Shown in pieces: positions 8,229 to 17,367 of a stretch of 64,000 bases of DNA; position 1 is the stretch's first letter, and each line of letters starts with the position of its first letter. This stretch comes from GWF2-30-66 sp042576225 (lineage in GTDB: Bacteria; Babelota; Babeliae; Babelales; Vermiphilaceae). The position numbers and the translations under genes were made by a program. The stretch is taken from contig JBHPCA010000002.1 in the NCBI GenBank assembly GCA_042576225.1, forward strand, positions 1-64,000, given 5' to 3'. The notes under the pieces are model-generated. The model was not told the DNA's origin, searched no databases, and saw only the letters and a list, made by a program, of their open reading frames with translations.

Positions 8229-9539
8229 TCACATCTTTTTCACGTTTAAACCAAGCCATCGATCAAAAACAATCGCAGCCGCAGACCGTACAGACAAATG
8301 ATTATAATCACAAAAACCCTCTACAGGCACTAAAACGAAGTCTGCCAAATCTACAATATCATCACTCAATCCCTGCCCAGTACCAAATAAAAGTAACACT
8401 GGACGCCCCAATTGCCATACTTTCTCCTGGTCATGGAACGTTATAATATTTTTTTTGTCATATTTTTTTGCCGAAGTAGCGATTATCAGAGGTTTTTTGC
8501 CTTCCTGTTTTTCGATATGGGCTATAACACTTTCTAAGCTGCTTTTTAACTCTACCTGTTTTACAGACTCAAACCTACTCTTGTTATACTTGATTCCTAC
8601 GCCCTTTTGCCAAAAATCCAACATTGTTTGTACAATCTTTTGTTGGTCAACTAGTGGTGTAACAATAAAATAATTTTTCAAACCAAAACTTTTACTAGAT
8701 CGCGCTATATCGTGTATATCAATCGTTGTTACAGAAGTCGTCCCTACCTGTTTATCATCAGGCTTTCTCACAAGCACTTCATAATGCATCAACGCAGCAT
8801 AATGTGCAGGAATATACGACTTTGCAACATCTTTTTGCTCAGTATCCATAGGCTGCGTACGCATCCAGTTAAAATGCTCGAGTACCGTTTGTTTAGCAGA
8901 TTGAGCAAGTCTCCATTTGCGTATCTCTTCATGATTCCCTGATCTTAAAATATCTGGCACTTTGTACCCCTGCCACTCAACAGGCTCCCCATAAGAGGGA
9001 TAATCAACAAATGGACCTGAAAAAGATTCTTCCTGAACAGACTCTTGCTTACCCACTACTGACGGTATTAACCTTAAAAAACCTTCCATAAACACCATTG
9101 CCGGGAGATCTCCGCCCATAAGCACGAAATCCCCTATCGAAACAACCGCATCGGCATAACACTCAAGAACCCGTACATCCATACCCTCATATCGAGCAGG
9201 AAGCAACATCAAATGCTGCTTTTTTTGAGCCAAATTTGCAATATCACGCAAAGAATCTTGATCCAACTTCTTTCCCTTGGGAGAAAAAAATACTTTAAAC
9301 GCTGGACCAAATTTTTGCTCTTTTGCCTCAATTGCCTTCTGGACAACTTCGGCTTTTATTACCATTCCGGCCCCTGGACCAAAGGTAGGCGCATCTATAC
9401 GCTCTTTTGGAGCAACAAATGACCTGAAGCTATCCAGGTTATATTTGACGAGCCCATTCTCTTTAGCTCGTCTAACCAGACTGGTTTCTAAAAAATTTTT
9501 ATATATTTCTGGAAACACAGAAAGAATTGAAATTTTCAT
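8229..9539 (-). CDS. trmD: tRNA (guanine37-N1)-methyltransferase fused to a second RNA methyltransferase domain
   Basis: Residues 1-~235 are TrmD, which methylates G37 of tRNAs with SAM bound in a trefoil knot: SILSVFPEIY at the start, GPGAGMVIKAE, the knot region SIGDFVLMGGDLPAMV and the FSGPFVDYPSY loop are all visible. Residues ~245-436 form a second SPOUT-like domain with LLLFGTGQGL and YNHLSVRSAAAIVFDRWLG, matching the RNA methyltransferase family PF09936. That family is often encoded next to trmD or fused to it in deep-branching bacteria. The start overlaps the khpA stop by one base (TAATG), indicating translational coupling. The target of the second domain is unknown. Confidence 0.93.
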   Translation of the reverse strand: MKISILSVFPEIYKNFLETSLVRRAKENGLVKYNLDSFRSFVAPKERIDAPTFGPGAGMVIKAEVVQKAIEAKEQKFGPAFKVFFSPKGKKLDQDSLRDIANLAQKKQHLMLLPARYEGMDVRVLECYADAVVSIGDFVLMGGDLPAMVFMEGFLRLIPSVVGKQESVQEESFSGPFVDYPSYGEPVEWQGYKVPDILRSGNHEEIRKWRLAQSAKQTVLEHFNWMRTQPMDTEQKDVAKSYIPAHYAALMHYEVLVRKPDDKQVGTTSVTTIDIHDIARSSKSFGLKNYFIVTPLVDQQKIVQTMLDFWQKGVGIKYNKSRFESVKQVELKSSLESVIAHIEKQEGKKPLIIATSAKKYDKKNIITFHDQEKVWQLGRPVLLLFGTGQGLSDDIVDLADFVLVPVEGFCDYNHLSVRSAAAIVFDRWLGLNVKKM

Positions 9540-9775
9540 TATTTTGCTACATCTACGTATATGTTACGCTCTTTAGAAACAAGGCCAGCAATACTCCGAA
9601 TAGACTTGATAGTCCTTCCATTTTTGCCTATAACTCTCCCCAAATCACCTTGATCAACATGGATCTCAAATAGAATTCTAGCATTATCCTTTTTCTCTGT
9701 AATAAGTACTTGGTCAGGGTTTTGCACCAAAGCCTTTACCATGTACTCTACAATTTTTTTAATATCCATAGGCAT
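9539..9775 (-). CDS. khpA: KH-domain RNA-binding protein KhpA
   Basis: A 78-residue protein that is almost entirely one KH domain, with the GxxG loop VIGKNGRTIKSIRS and the ILFEIHVDQGDLGR strand. KhpA (YlqC) proteins bind RNA and in Gram-positives pair with KhpB/Jag; the gene sits between rpsP and trmD in many phyla, as here. It starts 12 bases after rpsP and overlaps trmD by one base, so it belongs to this operon. Confidence 0.92.
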   Translation of the reverse strand: MPMDIKKIVEYMVKALVQNPDQVLITEKKDNARILFEIHVDQGDLGRVIGKNGRTIKSIRSIAGLVSKERNIYVDVAK

Positions 9776-9786
9776 ATAAAAACCCT

Positions 9787-10140
9787 TTAGGCCTCAGGTT
9801 CAGTTTTAGTCTCTTTCTCAGGCTTAGTCTCTTTCTCAGACTTAGCTTCTGCCTTAGGCTTAGACTTTTTAAGCTTTGCTGGAACTTCTTCTGAAGCCAA
9901 TTCTGGATTTTTGCTTAGCTTTATAAGTTTTTTTACTGTATCTGTAGGCTTAGCACCTTGAGAAATCCAATAATCTATTCTTTCTTGGTGCAACTTTACA
10001 ATAACACCTGAAAGCGCATCATAAGTTCCCAAGTTCTCTAAACAAGCGCCATCTCTCTTTTTTCGAGAATCTACTGCTACAATTCTGTAGCAAGGAGCTT
10101 TCTTCTTGCCTATTCTGGATAAACGAATCTTAACTGACAT
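9787..10140 (-). CDS. rpsP: 30S ribosomal protein S16
   Basis: S16 helps assemble the 30S body. The first ~80 residues are typical (VKIRLSRIGKKKAPCYRIVAVDSR, then GTYDAL, then GAKPTDTVKKLI). A ~30-residue Lys/Glu-rich tail with repeated KPEKET-like units follows. It lies between ffh and khpA, the usual position. Confidence 0.95.
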   Translation of the reverse strand: MSVKIRLSRIGKKKAPCYRIVAVDSRKKRDGACLENLGTYDALSGVIVKLHQERIDYWISQGAKPTDTVKKLIKLSKNPELASEEVPAKLKKSKPKAEAKSEKETKPEKETKTEPEA

Positions 10141-10197
10141 TATTTAAATCCTCTTCCCCCAAATTATTCTCAGGGTTGTTTAAAGTTAAAAAAATAT

Positions 10198-11520
10198 TTA
10201 AAAACGTCCAAACTTCTTAAAAAGTTTAGCATATTGCTGACTTTGTTCAAATCTCTGCAACAAAGTATTTACATCTTCTACTCTTGCCCCTGCCCCTTTT
10301 GCTATTCTCTGCTTGCGCGAGCCATCTAAAAGTTTCGGATAATAACGTTCTTTCGGCGTCATCGAACTTATTATAGCTTTAAACTTTTTCACCTCTACTT
10401 CACCTTTTTGCATCATTTCTGGTGAAATTTTCATACCTGAAGCACCAGGAATGTATTTCATTATCTTGGAAAGCGATCCAAGCCGACCAACCATATCCAT
10501 CTGATTGGCAAAATCTTGCAGATTCATTTTACCGCTTGAAAATGCTCTATGAAGCGACTCTTGCTCACTCTGTTTAATTTTTTCCTCAGCCTTTTCAACC
10601 AAAGATAAAATATCACCCATGCCCAAGATTCTATCAGCTACCCTCTTGGGCCTAAACTGTTCTAGATCTTCTATCTTTTCACCAACACCCACAAAAGATA
10701 TTGGCTTTTGCAACTCATACCTAAAGGCAAACGCAGCACCACCACGAGTATCACTATCCATTTTTGTCAATATTGCTGAATTGAACGGCACACTTTCATC
10801 AAACGCCTTTGCCACACTCAAAGACTCTTGCCCCGTCATGGAATCAAGCACCAATACTTTGTACTTAGGTTTTGCATATCGATCTATTTGCTTAAGCTCA
10901 TCAAGCATATTGGCGTCTACGTGCAATCTTCCTGCGGTATCCAAAAATATAATTTCAAATCTATTCTGTTTTGCATAATCACTGATCTCTCTTGACGCCT
11001 GCACAGGATCTGTACTTGAAGCTCTATAAAACGCAACACCCACCTGTTTTGCCAAAACCTCCAACTGGTCAACCGCAGCAGGCCTGTAAAAATCTACCGA
11101 TGCCAATAAAATCTTTCTTTTCTTTCCTCTTTTTTGAGCCTGTTTTTCAACGAATTTTGCCATCTTTGCAATTGTAGTCGTCTTACCAGAACCCTGCAAA
11201 CCCATAACCATCACAATCGAGGGTATCTGCAAAATAAACGTTGCCTCATCCCCTTGAGCCCCCAAAAAATACAACAGTTTATCATGCACTACTTTTACAA
11301 ACTGTTCACCAGGCTTCAAAGACTTAACAACTTTTTTCCCTACCAACTCTTTTTTTATACTTTCTGTAAACTCATCAACTAACTTATAGGGCACATCCGC
11401 TTGCAAAAGAGCGTCTTTAACCTTAGCAATAGCCTCTTGCAAGTTATCTTCAGAAAGATACCCTTTGCCTGTCAAACGTGAAAAGATTGAAGAAAATTTA
11501 TCAGACAAAAAATCAAACAT
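10198..11520 (-). CDS. ffh: Signal recognition particle protein Ffh (SRP54)
   Basis: GTPase that recognises signal sequences and delivers ribosomes to FtsY. The N domain is followed by the G domain with GLQGSGKTTTIAKMAKF (P loop, about residue 105), DTAGRLHVD and TKMDSDTRGGAA. The C-terminal Met-rich M domain carries GSRKQRIAKGAGARVEDVN, the 4.5S RNA-binding region. Its 440 residues are normal. GAGAGG precedes the start. It leads the ffh-rpsP-khpA-trmD-rplS operon. Confidence 0.97.
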   Translation of the reverse strand: MFDFLSDKFSSIFSRLTGKGYLSEDNLQEAIAKVKDALLQADVPYKLVDEFTESIKKELVGKKVVKSLKPGEQFVKVVHDKLLYFLGAQGDEATFILQIPSIVMVMGLQGSGKTTTIAKMAKFVEKQAQKRGKKRKILLASVDFYRPAAVDQLEVLAKQVGVAFYRASSTDPVQASREISDYAKQNRFEIIFLDTAGRLHVDANMLDELKQIDRYAKPKYKVLVLDSMTGQESLSVAKAFDESVPFNSAILTKMDSDTRGGAAFAFRYELQKPISFVGVGEKIEDLEQFRPKRVADRILGMGDILSLVEKAEEKIKQSEQESLHRAFSSGKMNLQDFANQMDMVGRLGSLSKIMKYIPGASGMKISPEMMQKGEVEVKKFKAIISSMTPKERYYPKLLDGSRKQRIAKGAGARVEDVNTLLQRFEQSQQYAKLFKKFGRF

Positions 11521-11869
11521 GCTATCAGCCTCTCTAATTCTTAAGTCAAATTACATAAATTACTGCTTGGCCACTACACAAAAAACTCCTCATTAAGCAG
11601 CATCTTGGCAAAAAACAGAACCTAAAACATTATGTTTTTGCAAAAAATAGCTCAAGAAAAGAGGTAGATAGCACCCTTTATAATTAAAATATTAGCCCAA
11701 AAACCAAAAAAAATCAATTTTTATTGTAGACTAAGACTTTTCGAAACAACAAATCTCTCTTGACAAATAGAAAACTTCTGTTATCCTAATTAGTGTATAG
11801 CTATTTGGATCACAATAGTGTATATATTAATAGATATAATTAAAAATAAGTATTATACGGTTATTATGG
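11521..11869. other. Divergent intergenic region between ffh and hflX
   Basis: About 350 A+T-rich bases with no open frame of note. It must hold the ffh promoter (minus strand, not clearly identified) and contains the hflX promoter described separately. I see no riboswitch, tRNA or 4.5S RNA in it. Confidence 0.5.
11760..11787 (+). promoter_or_regulatory. sigma70-type promoter for hflX
   Basis: A perfect TTGACA (11760-11765) and TATCCT (11782-11787) with a 16-base spacer. The start codon is about 90 bases further on. Confidence 0.55.
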
Positions 11870-11878
11870 GTGATTATT

Positions 11879-13081
11879 ATGAAACATAGAAAAGTAGCAA
11901 CCAATCCAATTCACACTCCCAAAACGGCTTTGCTAGGCGTACACGCACCTTACAACCGGATCAAAAACATACAATCCTACTATGAGGAGTTTGTTAATCT
12001 AGTCAGATCAAACGAGCTTGCTCATGATGAAGAAGTATACATGAAAATAAGGGATGTTAACCCGGTATATTTTTTGACTAAGGGAAAACTTCAGGAGCTA
12101 AAGGATTTTTGCGAAAAAAACGAGATAGAGCAACTTATCATATCAGAGCCATTATCGTCTCAACAAGAAAAAAATCTAAGTGATTACCTTGGATGCAACG
12201 TTTGCGACAGAACACAACTGATATTAGAGATTTTTGAAAAACATGCTCATTCTGCCGAAGGTAAAACCCAGGTAGAAATTGCTATGCTCAGACACCAAAA
12301 AACTCGCCTCGCAGGCAAAGGAATTCACATGTCTCAGCAAAGCGGTATTACAGGTAAAATAGGTGGCCCAGGTGAAACAGCAAAAGAAAGAGAAACCCGA
12401 GATATAAACCAACAGATATCTACATTAAAAAAGAGATTAGAAAAATTAAAAAAAGTAAGAGAAACACAACGAAAAAACAGATTTAGAACCAATGTTCCCA
12501 ATATATGCCTCATCGGCTACACAAACGCTGGAAAATCAACAATCTTAAATACTTTGACAAAAAGCAAGGTCCTTGCTGAAGACAAATTATTCGCCACATT
12601 GGACACAACAACACGAGAGCTTTACATTGGCGGCAAAAAAAAGGGAATATTGTCTGACTCTGTTGGGTTTATTCAACAGCTTCCACACAATCTCATCGAC
12701 GCATTCAAATCTACGTTAGACGAACTCCAATATGCAGATCTTCTACTGCATGTCATAGACATATCTGATCCAAACTGGGAAATGCACACACGAATTGTTA
12801 ATGATATTTTGCAAGATTTAAATATAGAAAAAGATATTCTTTACATCTTCAATAAATCTGACAAAATAGATGGCATAATACCAAAACCCCTATTCGATAC
12901 TAAGCCAGATATTGAACAAGATAGTGAGCCTCATGACTCAGAAAGCAACCTTTTGCTTGAGCAGGTCAAGAGATATAACCCTTACGTTTTGACATCGGCA
13001 AAGTCCAAAGATGGGGTTAAAGATCTTGTAAATTATTTATCAACCTGGAAAAGAAGCAACAAACAAAAAAATAAGGGATAA
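11879..13081 (+). CDS. hflX: GTPase HflX
   Basis: HflX is a ribosome-associated GTPase that splits stalled or stressed ribosomes. It has the N-terminal HflX domain (about residues 15-190, including the Gly-rich GKGIHMSQQSGITGKIGGPGE linker) and a GTPase domain with GYTNAGKSTILN, DSVGFIQQLPH and FNKSD. A short acidic insertion lies between the last G motifs. The frame is open to a GTG at 11870, but the ATG at 11879 has GGGTGAT upstream and is preferred. The next gene starts two bases after its stop. Confidence 0.95.
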   Translation: MKHRKVATNPIHTPKTALLGVHAPYNRIKNIQSYYEEFVNLVRSNELAHDEEVYMKIRDVNPVYFLTKGKLQELKDFCEKNEIEQLIISEPLSSQQEKNLSDYLGCNVCDRTQLILEIFEKHAHSAEGKTQVEIAMLRHQKTRLAGKGIHMSQQSGITGKIGGPGETAKERETRDINQQISTLKKRLEKLKKVRETQRKNRFRTNVPNICLIGYTNAGKSTILNTLTKSKVLAEDKLFATLDTTTRELYIGGKKKGILSDSVGFIQQLPHNLIDAFKSTLDELQYADLLLHVIDISDPNWEMHTRIVNDILQDLNIEKDILYIFNKSDKIDGIIPKPLFDTKPDIEQDSEPHDSESNLLLEQVKRYNPYVLTSAKSKDGVKDLVNYLSTWKRSNKQKNKG

Positions 13082-13083
13082 AT

Positions 13084-13509
13084 ATGAAAAAAACAACAAT
13101 CACTCTCTTTTCACTATATTTCTTGCTTTATTTTACCAATACCGCAGCCATGTACACATATGAAACTTATAAAACAAAAACCAAACAAGTAACTCAAGCA
13201 AACTATCCTCGCTTTTATAGAATTTATGAAAAAAGTAAAAATAATAAAACAGCAAAAAAATTCTTTATAACCATTAGTTTTAAAGAAAAGTTTATTGAAG
13301 ATTTGAAACGCATATCAAAAGACAAAAACGTTGCAAACATAAAAAAAATCAATCCACACTTATTGCAGTACATTATAAAAAAAGACGACGAAGAACTAGC
13401 TTCAAATATCGATAAGGCTCTATTGATAATAGAAACACGCAAACTCTTTAAAAAGAAAAACAAAGAAAGCTCCAAACCTTTATGTATTTGCAAATCTTTT
13501 TTCAAATAA
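13084..13509 (+). CDS. Small exported protein of unknown function
   Basis: The first ~22 residues form a signal peptide (MKKTTITLFSLYFLLYF, cleavage probably after NTAA or AMY). The mature ~118 residues are basic, helical-looking and not similar to a family I know; the end has a CIC motif. The gene begins two bases after hflX and is presumably cotranscribed with it, although an exported product has no evident link to ribosome rescue. Confidence 0.65.
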   Translation: MKKTTITLFSLYFLLYFTNTAAMYTYETYKTKTKQVTQANYPRFYRIYEKSKNNKTAKKFFITISFKEKFIEDLKRISKDKNVANIKKINPHLLQYIIKKDDEELASNIDKALLIIETRKLFKKKNKESSKPLCICKSFFK

Positions 13510-13554
13510 ATAAAGCGTTTTACACGTATAACTTAATAATCTTCTTTAATTTTT

Positions 13555-13583
13555 TTGTTTACAGTTTATCCTTTTTGTAGTAT
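13555..13583 (+). promoter_or_regulatory. Candidate promoter of the TPR-glycosyltransferase operon
   Basis: TTGTTT (13555-13560) and TAGTAT (13578-13583) with a 17-base spacer lie about 65 bases before the first of four closely spaced genes. AAAGGGG provides the ribosome binding site of that gene. Confidence 0.45.
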
Positions 13584-13648
13584 CAACTATTTTAACTATT
13601 AATTATGTAACAATTATTTTAAAACTAGATACGTCAAAGGGGTACGTT

Positions 13649-15796
13649 ATGAAGCACAAAAAGGGAGTCTTCTCACTCGCAACTTGCATATTTTTTGCAT
13701 CAATTATTTTTTCTTTGCAAACTTACTGTAGCGAAGGTGAAAATAAACAGTGTTACGAGCTAGCCGAAAAATATAAAAAGGAAGGCAATAATTCACAGGC
13801 AATCTATTATTATAAAAAAGCCTTGGAACATAAACCAAATCATTTGAGAACAATATTTGCGCTTGGAAGTCTTTTATACTCTGAAAGTAAATTTAATGAA
13901 GCACTTGAGTGCTTTGAAAAAGCCGAAACGCTATACCCAAACTCTGCACAAATATACTTTAATCAATCTCTATGCCATATGCAGAAAAAAGATACCGACA
14001 AAACAATAGAATGCTTAAAAAAAGCAATAGAGAAAAACCCGGACTATAAAAAAGCCTATAATCAACTTGGTTCAATTTTACATAAAAATAAACGGGATAA
14101 AGAGGCAATAGAATATCTTAAAAAATCTTTAGATAAAACCCCAAATGCATACAACACAATATTTTTACTGGCTAAATGCTTACGAAATGTGGATAATCTG
14201 GAATCTGCAAAAGAATATTTTATAAAAGCTCATAAACTAAAGCCTGAAAGCACTATTGCCATGATAGAACTTGCAAATACCTATAACATGTTGCACCAGC
14301 CAGAAAAGGCTGCTGAGCTGTACAAAAAAGTGTTAGAAATAAACCCTAATCAAATGGCCACAAAATATAATCTCGGTTATACACTTAAAAAAATGGGGCG
14401 TGTAGATGAAACAATTAAAATTTACAAAGAAATTTTAAAAGAAAAACCTGATTACGCACAGGCACAGTTTAGCCTTGCTTTGGCCTACCTTGTTTTAGGC
14501 GACTTTCAACAGGGCTGGGAAACATATGAATGGCGATGGAAGGCATATAAAGAAAACAAAAGAACATTTGACAAGCCTATGTGGGATGGCAGCAATCCTC
14601 GAGGCAAAACCATTTTATTATATGCAGAACAAGGCCTTGGTGACACATTCCAATTTGTTCGATACGCAAAGCTACTTAAAAATATGGGCGCCACTATTAT
14701 TGTTGCCGCACAAAGACCTGTCGTAAAACTTTTACAACTTTGTAAATATATAGACGTAGTAGTCCCAAGAGGGGGGACTTTACCAAATTTTGATTACTAC
14801 ATTCACTTAATGAGTTTACCGTTACAATTTAAAACAACCGTTGACACGGTCCCTGATGAAATCCCATATCTATATGCTAACCCAGAGTTAATAGATTACT
14901 GGAAAAAAGAACTTGGACCGGACAAAAACTTTAAAATTGGTATCTGTTGGCAAGGAAATAAGGGGTACAGAAGCCAAGCATTAAAACATGCCGTTGCTGC
15001 AAAATCTATGCATGCCAGCATATTCAAACCTTTGGCAGAAATTCCTGGAGTAAGTCTTTATTGTCTTCAAAAAGTAAACGGCGAAGAGCAGCTGAAAGAA
15101 ATAGATTTTGAAATACACACGTTTGGCCCCGATTTTGATAAATCACACGGTAGATTTATGGACACTGCTGCGTTAATTAAAAACCTTGATCTAATAGTTT
15201 CTGTTGACACTTCAGTATGTCATGTCTCAGCGGCATTGGGAGCGCAAGTCTGGACGATGCTTCCAAACCCTGCTGACTGGAGATGGATGCTGAAAACAAA
15301 CAAAACTCCTTGGTATCCAAACATGAGACTATTTAGACAAAAAGAGTATGGTACTTGGGAAAACTTAATGCAGGCAGTAAAACAAGAAGTTTGCAAATTG
15401 GTAGGCGAAAAAAACGTGAAAGCTAGTAGCATTGATGACAAAAGTAAAATTGAGGACTTGCCATTCCAGGAAACCCTCGATAAACTAATAATCTTAAAAA
15501 TAAAATATGATGACTCCCAAGATCCAAACATTGGAAAAGAACTTGAAAAAACAGAAGATCAACTAAGAAAAATGTTACTTTTATACAAGGCAAACACAGA
15601 CGAACTAGACACTCTAGCTGAAAAACTTTATGATATCAACTCGCAGCTCATCTATATGGACAAACAAATTTCAAAACTAGAAGACAAATCTGTTTTAAAC
15701 CCAGATTTCATAGACCTCACAAAACGTGTGCTATTAATAAATAAACTAAAACAACATGTAAAAAAAGAGATAAAAGGTATCATAAAATCTAAATAA
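13649..15796 (+). CDS. Exported TPR protein with GT-B glycosyltransferase domain and DUF6165-like tail
   Basis: Three parts follow a signal peptide (about residues 1-27). Eight TPR units (about 32-300) each show the 34-residue A..LG....A...Y.KA....P pattern. A GT-B domain related to family 9 heptosyltransferases (about 315-580) has EQGLGDTFQFVRYAKLL (residue 327), IGICWQGN, TFGPDFD, GRFMDTAALI, SVDTSVCHVSAALG and WRWM...TPWYP. A helical tail (about 595-710) with ETLDKLIILKIK aligns with the DUF6165-like protein at 32877. TPR-linked GT-B enzymes transfer sugars to proteins or glycans; the substrate is unknown. An export signal is unexpected for a sugar-nucleotide enzyme. It is first of four tandem paralogues and the only one with the tail. 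Confidence 0.82.
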   Translation: MKHKKGVFSLATCIFFASIIFSLQTYCSEGENKQCYELAEKYKKEGNNSQAIYYYKKALEHKPNHLRTIFALGSLLYSESKFNEALECFEKAETLYPNSAQIYFNQSLCHMQKKDTDKTIECLKKAIEKNPDYKKAYNQLGSILHKNKRDKEAIEYLKKSLDKTPNAYNTIFLLAKCLRNVDNLESAKEYFIKAHKLKPESTIAMIELANTYNMLHQPEKAAELYKKVLEINPNQMATKYNLGYTLKKMGRVDETIKIYKEILKEKPDYAQAQFSLALAYLVLGDFQQGWETYEWRWKAYKENKRTFDKPMWDGSNPRGKTILLYAEQGLGDTFQFVRYAKLLKNMGATIIVAAQRPVVKLLQLCKYIDVVVPRGGTLPNFDYYIHLMSLPLQFKTTVDTVPDEIPYLYANPELIDYWKKELGPDKNFKIGICWQGNKGYRSQALKHAVAAKSMHASIFKPLAEIPGVSLYCLQKVNGEEQLKEIDFEIHTFGPDFDKSHGRFMDTAALIKNLDLIVSVDTSVCHVSAALGAQVWTMLPNPADWRWMLKTNKTPWYPNMRLFRQKEYGTWENLMQAVKQEVCKLVGEKNVKASSIDDKSKIEDLPFQETLDKLIILKIKYDDSQDPNIGKELEKTEDQLRKMLLLYKANTDELDTLAEKLYDINSQLIYMDKQISKLEDKSVLNPDFIDLTKRVLLINKLKQHVKKEIKGIIKSK

Positions 15797-15819
15797 ACAA
15801 ATAGTTTTAAGGTCACATA

Positions 15820-17367
15820 ATGCAAAAGAAACTATTTTTTATCATAATTTTACTACCAACTATTTTGGGTGCGCATCAACAAAACTCGGCCCCCCACAAT
15901 TTTTTTGAAAAAATTTTAAACCAAGCAAATACACACTTTCATACACAAGAATTTGACCAAGCACTCACCTGTTATAAAAAGGCCCTTGAGATACAACCCA
16001 GCAGCGTAGAAAGCATGCTGAAAATCGCCCAAATTCTAGAGAAAAAAAATGAGCCACAGAAGGCAATAATTTACTATAAAAAAATTGTTGCCCTAGCACC
16101 AAAGTTTACATATGGGTTTTTAAAGCTAGCAAAACTACACCATATATTAAAACATTACCACGAAGCTCTCGCTTACTACAAAAAAGTTGATATGTTAAAA
16201 CCAAATGACACCGCCATAATTTTTAGAATAGCGAGTATTCAAAACGCTTTGGGAAAATGCAAAAAAGCCGCGAAAAATTTTTTAAAAATAGCAAAAATTG
16301 AACCTAAGAATATTTCAGCCCTTTACAACACTGGTTATTCTTTAAAAGTTATGGGCGCTATTGATATGGCTATAGAACTTTATGATCAGGTATTGAAAAT
16401 TAAACCAGATTATGATCTTGCCCTATACGCAAAAGCACTAGCACTTTTATACAAAGGTGATTTTGAAAGAGGCTGGCCACTATACTCGCTTAGACTGATA
16501 AAAGAGAAGAGAAACGCACCAAAGCTAAGAAATTACATAAAAAACAATCAACTCAAAGACAAAATAATATTTCTTACCCCTGAGGGGGGATTTGGCGATA
16601 CAATTCAATTTATAAGATATGCCGAAAAACTTCATAAAAAAGGAGCTATAGTCATCGTTGCCGAAAGAAAACCTCTCATAAAACTACTGGCAAACTGTCC
16701 CTACATCGATAAACTAATTTCTACTGGCAAACGCCCAAATTTTTTCCATGATTACGCAAGCATAATGAGCCTGCCTGCAATATTTGAATCAAAAGAAGAA
16801 GATATTCCTAAACAAGTTCCATATCTTTTCCCTGACAAAAAACTGGAGAAAAAATGGCGTAAACATTTTGAAAATAATAACGCATTTAAAATTGGCTTGT
16901 GTTGGGAAGCTGACCTTAAAAATGACAAGTCTCGCCTTGCTTGCGCACACAGAAGCATACCGCTCGAAAAATTTGAAAAACTTTCCCATATTCCAAATAT
17001 AGAGTTCTACAGCCTGCAAAAAAGTACCGGCTCTGATCAAATAAAAATTTTACCGGACCATTTCAAGGTAAAAACTTTTGGCCCTGACTTTGATAATTCC
17101 GCCGGCCCTTTTATGGACACCGCAGCAATCATGAACCAACTTGACCTGGTCATAACAGTTGATACATCTGTGGCACATCTGGCAGGAGCCTTAGGGATAC
17201 CAGTTTGGGTAACGCTCCCATACAACACAGACTGGCGATGGATTGCAGGCAGAAAAGATTCCCCCTGGTATCCAACTATGAGACTTTTTAAACAAAAAGA
17301 GGCCCTTAATTGGGACCATGTTGTCGACAATATATATTACGAATTAAAACAAAGAGTAGGCTCATGA
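15820..17367 (+). CDS. Exported TPR protein with GT-B glycosyltransferase domain (second paralogue)
   Basis: A signal peptide (MQKKLFFIIILLPTILGAH) is followed by about six TPRs and the same GT-B domain as the upstream gene: GGFGDTIQFIRYAEKLH, IGLCWEAD, TFGPDFD, GPFMDTAAIM, TVDTSVAHLAGALG and WRWI...SPWYP. The expected Gln before the first Gly motif is replaced (EGGFGD rather than EQGLGD). It has no DUF6165-like tail. It starts 23 bases after the first gene, and its TGA overlaps the ATG of the third gene by four bases (ATGA). Family membership is clear; donor and acceptor are not. Confidence 0.82.
   Translation: MQKKLFFIIILLPTILGAHQQNSAPHNFFEKILNQANTHFHTQEFDQALTCYKKALEIQPSSVESMLKIAQILEKKNEPQKAIIYYKKIVALAPKFTYGFLKLAKLHHILKHYHEALAYYKKVDMLKPNDTAIIFRIASIQNALGKCKKAAKNFLKIAKIEPKNISALYNTGYSLKVMGAIDMAIELYDQVLKIKPDYDLALYAKALALLYKGDFERGWPLYSLRLIKEKRNAPKLRNYIKNNQLKDKIIFLTPEGGFGDTIQFIRYAEKLHKKGAIVIVAERKPLIKLLANCPYIDKLISTGKRPNFFHDYASIMSLPAIFESKEEDIPKQVPYLFPDKKLEKKWRKHFENNNAFKIGLCWEADLKNDKSRLACAHRSIPLEKFEKLSHIPNIEFYSLQKSTGSDQIKILPDHFKVKTFGPDFDNSAGPFMDTAAIMNQLDLVITVDTSVAHLAGALGIPVWVTLPYNTDWRWIAGRKDSPWYPTMRLFKQKEALNWDHVVDNIYYELKQRVGS

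Noticed and set aside
17310..17363. Longer start of the third TPR-glycosyltransferase
   Set aside because: It would overlap the previous gene by 58 bases and hide the signal peptide; the ATGA overlap at 17364 is a standard coupled start.
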